A DNA stretch of 28,001 nt, taken from positions 1 to 28,001 of the forward strand of contig CAOSOP010000004.1 of NCBI GenBank assembly GCA_948525355.1. Direction: 5' to 3'. Position 1 is the stretch's first letter. Every line of letters starts with the position of its first letter. Both the position numbers and the translations under genes were made by a program. The notes beneath the pieces are model-generated. The model had not been told where the DNA came from and made no database searches. It saw only the letters and a list, made by a program, of their open reading frames with translations. Source of the stretch: an uncultured Bacilli bacterium. Lineage in GTDB: Bacteria; Bacillota_I; Bacilli_A; RFN20; CAG-288. This document shows, one piece after another, positions 26,050-28,001 of this stretch.

Positions 26050-26706
26050 ATGATAAACTCAATATTTCTAAATCTAAAAAAAATATTTCCAAATGATAAG
26101 TTTTATGTCGTTGGTGGAACCTCTAGAGATTACATTTTAGGAAAAGAATTTAATGATTATGACTTAGCTACAAATCTCACTCCTGATGAAATCAAGGAAA
26201 AAATTTCTGATGCTGACATGACTTTTGCTAAATATGGAGTTACAACAGTAACTATTAATAATAAAAAAATAACTCTTGCAACAATGCGGAAGGAAAAACA
26301 ATATACAGATTATCGACATCCAGGAAAAATAGAATTTGTCGATGACTATTTATTAGATGCCGAAAGAAGAGATTTCACTGTCAACGCAATTTATTTAGCA
26401 CCAAGTGGAGAAATACTTGATCCTTATGGTGGCTTAGAAGATTTAAGACTAGGGATAATACGAATGATAGGTGATCCAGATAAAAGACTTCAGGAAGATC
26501 CATTAAGAATTATTAGAGCTATAAGATTCTCATTGAATCTTGGTTTTGTCATTGATAGTGATTTAATGACTGCCATTAAAAGAAATAAACACTTAATTAA
26601 TCTATTGAACCCAAGAAAAATAGAAGAAGAAATAAACAAGACAAACGAAAATAAAAGAAGCATAATAATTGAATATCTTAAAAAAACAAACGAAAATATG
26701 CTATGA
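26050..26706 (+). CDS. cca: CCA-adding enzyme/poly(A) polymerase family, head domain only
   Basis: A class II nucleotidyltransferase of 218 residues. It has the active site GGTSRDYILGKEFNDYDLAT (GG...RD and D-x-D metal site), then RRDFTVNAIYL, DPYGGLEDL and the base-recognition helix EDPLRIIRAIRFS. These are motifs A to D of bacterial CCA-adding enzymes, which normally run to about 400 residues. The body and tail that hold the tRNA are missing, and the protein stops soon after the neck. The stop is real in this frame and dnaD begins 20 bases later, so no distal half lies here. It follows dapB by eight bases, with no clear Shine-Dalgarno sequence. It may be a minimal functional enzyme, work with a separate partner, or be a remnant. 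Confidence 0.75.
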   Translation: MINSIFLNLKKIFPNDKFYVVGGTSRDYILGKEFNDYDLATNLTPDEIKEKISDADMTFAKYGVTTVTINNKKITLATMRKEKQYTDYRHPGKIEFVDDYLLDAERRDFTVNAIYLAPSGEILDPYGGLEDLRLGIIRMIGDPDKRLQEDPLRIIRAIRFSLNLGFVIDSDLMTAIKRNKHLINLLNPRKIEEEINKTNENKRSIIIEYLKKTNENML

Positions 26707-26726
26707 TATTTATATAGGGGGCTACT

Positions 26727-27332
26727 ATGGACTTTATCAAAGAAGATTTAGATTTTAAAAAGATTTTAATGAGAAGGTATAAATCATACCATCTTAATGA
26801 ACAAGATGTTTGTGTAATATTTTTAATTGATGAATTAAACAAAGGAGTTCCTCATCATATTAAGGCAGAAGAACTTGAACCTTTTATGACAATTAATACC
26901 AAAGAAATTGATGCAATTATGAGCAAAATAGTCAAACTTGGTTATCTTGTAATTGATAATAAAAAGCATTGCTTATCACTCGCCCCACTTAAAACAAAAA
27001 TATTCAATGATACGATAAGAGATGTATATGTCCATGAGGCTGAACTAAAAACTTTTAACGATTCATCTGAACTTTATCAATTAGTAATAGATGCAATAAA
27101 AAGACCTATTTCACCTGTCGAATACGATACCGTAAACTCATGGGTTATTAGAAAAATAACCAAAGAGGATGTTTCTTCTGCAATAGCAAGAGTTAAAGAA
27201 AGAAAAAGAAGTGTAACAATTGCTGCTTTAAATAAAGAACTTAAAATAGATAAACTTAATAAAGAAACTATAATAGATGAAAACTCAAAAGAGTTATTAA
27301 AAGATTTAGATAAAGATTTATACAATGACTGA
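26727..27332 (+). CDS. dnaD: DNA replication initiation protein DnaD
   Basis: The 201-residue primosomal protein is used in Bacilli for loading helicase at the origin and at restarts. The N-terminal winged-helix part (about 1-95) has FMTINTKEIDAIMSKIVKLGYLVIDNK, the linker is short, and the C-terminal DnaD domain is recognised by RPISPVEYDTVNSWV and IARVKERKRSVTIAALNKEL. It is slightly shorter than the 232 residues of B. subtilis. AGGGGG precedes the ATG. Its stop overlaps the start of nth by eight bases; the dnaD-nth pair is conserved across Firmicutes. Confidence 0.85.
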   Translation: MDFIKEDLDFKKILMRRYKSYHLNEQDVCVIFLIDELNKGVPHHIKAEELEPFMTINTKEIDAIMSKIVKLGYLVIDNKKHCLSLAPLKTKIFNDTIRDVYVHEAELKTFNDSSELYQLVIDAIKRPISPVEYDTVNSWVIRKITKEDVSSAIARVKERKRSVTIAALNKELKIDKLNKETIIDENSKELLKDLDKDLYND

Positions 27333-27951
27333 GTTAGAAAGAATAAACATACTTGATAAAATACTAGAAGAGTTGTATCCAAATACAAAATGTTTTTTGA
27401 GTTATGAAAAAGATTATGAACTGCTGATTGCTGTCATTCTTTCTGCACAAGCACTTGATAAATCGGTTAATAAAGTAACTCCAGTATTATTTAATAAATA
27501 TAAAACATTAGAAGAACTGTCTAACGCTGATTTAAATGATGTAATAGAAATTATTAAACCTGTTGGTTTGGCAAAAAACAAAGCAACAAATATAATTAAA
27601 ACAGCGAGAATACTTAGCGAAGAATATAATAATACAATTCCTAAAAACTTTGATGAACTGCAGAAGCTACCTGGTGTTGGGTATAAAACGGCTGGTGTAG
27701 TTATGGCAGAATTATATGATTTTCATATTATCCCTGTAGACACTCATATATTTAGAGTTTCTAATAGAATAATATTTAATAATAAATATAACAATGCTGA
27801 TAAAATCTCGAAAGAACTAACAAATTATTATAGTGGAAAATCCTATATTGACTTTCATCGAAGAATCATTTTATTTGGCAGAAACATATGCTCTTCAAGA
27901 TCACCAAAATGCTCTTCTTGCCCTTTTACCAACATTTGTTATCATAAATAA
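27325..27951 (+). CDS. nth: Endonuclease III, DNA glycosylase/AP lyase
   Basis: A 208-residue base-excision repair enzyme that removes oxidised pyrimidines and cuts the abasic strand. The helix-hairpin-helix LPGVGYKTAGVVM carries catalytic Lys121, and VDTHI carries catalytic Asp139. The iron-sulfur cluster ligands are complete as C189-x6-C196-x2-C199-x5-C205. The start overlaps the dnaD stop, so translation is coupled. The stop codon is flush with the 3' end of cassette copy 4 on the other strand. Confidence 0.96.
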   Translation: MTELERINILDKILEELYPNTKCFLSYEKDYELLIAVILSAQALDKSVNKVTPVLFNKYKTLEELSNADLNDVIEIIKPVGLAKNKATNIIKTARILSEEYNNTIPKNFDELQKLPGVGYKTAGVVMAELYDFHIIPVDTHIFRVSNRIIFNNKYNNADKISKELTNYYSGKSYIDFHRRIILFGRNICSSRSPKCSSCPFTNICYHK

Positions 27952-28001
27952 TCTTCGCCTTTTTGCGGCTTGATTTCCGGCCAAATCGACGGGTAATTTA
28001 T
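27952..28001 (-). repeat. Cassette family copy 4, 3' end only
   Basis: On the minus strand the bases read N-Y-P-S-I-W-P-E-I-K-P-Q-K-G-E, the same C-terminal motif as copies 1 to 3, then D-Y-L and TGA at 27942-27944, which lies within the last codons of nth. The start of the cassette is beyond the window. Its end is flush with the nth stop codon. Nucleotides are closest to copy 1. Confidence 0.75.

Noticed and set aside
26640..26727. Frameshift splitting a full-length cca
   Set aside because: Only 20 bases lie between the stop and dnaD, so there is no room for a missing C-terminal half.
26706..27332. Alternative genetic code with UGA as tryptophan, as in many Mollicutes
   Set aside because: TGA ends dnaD and the gene at 21261 at family-appropriate lengths, and tryptophans in conserved proteins are TGG.
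1..28001. CRISPR array or phage genes
   Set aside because: No regularly spaced short repeats, Cas proteins, integrase, portal, terminase or tail proteins are seen.

Overview
The window is a compact, AT-rich chromosome segment from a low-GC Gram-positive bacterium of the Bacilli. It carries rplK-rplA-rplJ-rplL-rpoB-rpoC, a HU gene, dnaD-nth, CcpA-type cre sites and two sporulation genes (spoIVA and a spoVIF-like gene). TGA is used as a stop (dnaD and the gene ending at 21261), so the code is standard. Shortened proteins (a CCA-adding-enzyme head domain alone, a short DapB), frequent gene overlaps and an Asn at the RpoB position typical of Mollicutes suggest a reduced, probably host-associated lineage near Erysipelotrichales/RF39. 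That placement is inference.

Layout: 1-2800 holds two paralogous lipoproteins, one ending in an endonuclease I domain. Each has the same promoter with a perfect cre palindrome over the -35 box. Next come transketolase, a GNAT acetyltransferase, tRNA-Thr(GGU), a small secreted protein and a divergent Bax-inhibitor-1-like membrane protein. From 7497 to 17236 the minus strand carries the ribosomal protein/RNA polymerase run, with an L10 leader, a hairpin between rplL and rpoB and a probable L1 control hairpin before rplK. A phosphohexomutase follows. From 19806 the plus strand carries a pseudouridine synthase, three overlapping unrecognised genes, spoVIF, spoIVA, hup, dapB, a truncated cca, dnaD and nth. 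The last six genes keep the Bacillus subtilis order with most intervening genes missing.

The most unusual content is a dispersed family of about 405-bp cassettes. Two are complete (5694-6098 minus; 17387-17791 plus) and two are cut by the window ends (1-59 plus; 27952-28001 minus). Each complete copy starts with a C-rich box and a long GC-rich hairpin. It then encodes an open frame with conserved motifs (TAR, YSILQ, C-P, PKLYLGT, P-x-W-P, QKG), but has no start codon of its own. The two hairpins differ in sequence yet keep pairing through compensatory changes, and the frame shows synonymous drift at fixed amino acids. The cassettes fill gaps between genes, flush with stop codons, promoters or terminators. 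I read them as mobile or silent C-terminal-domain cassettes with a structured end. I cannot match them to a named family.
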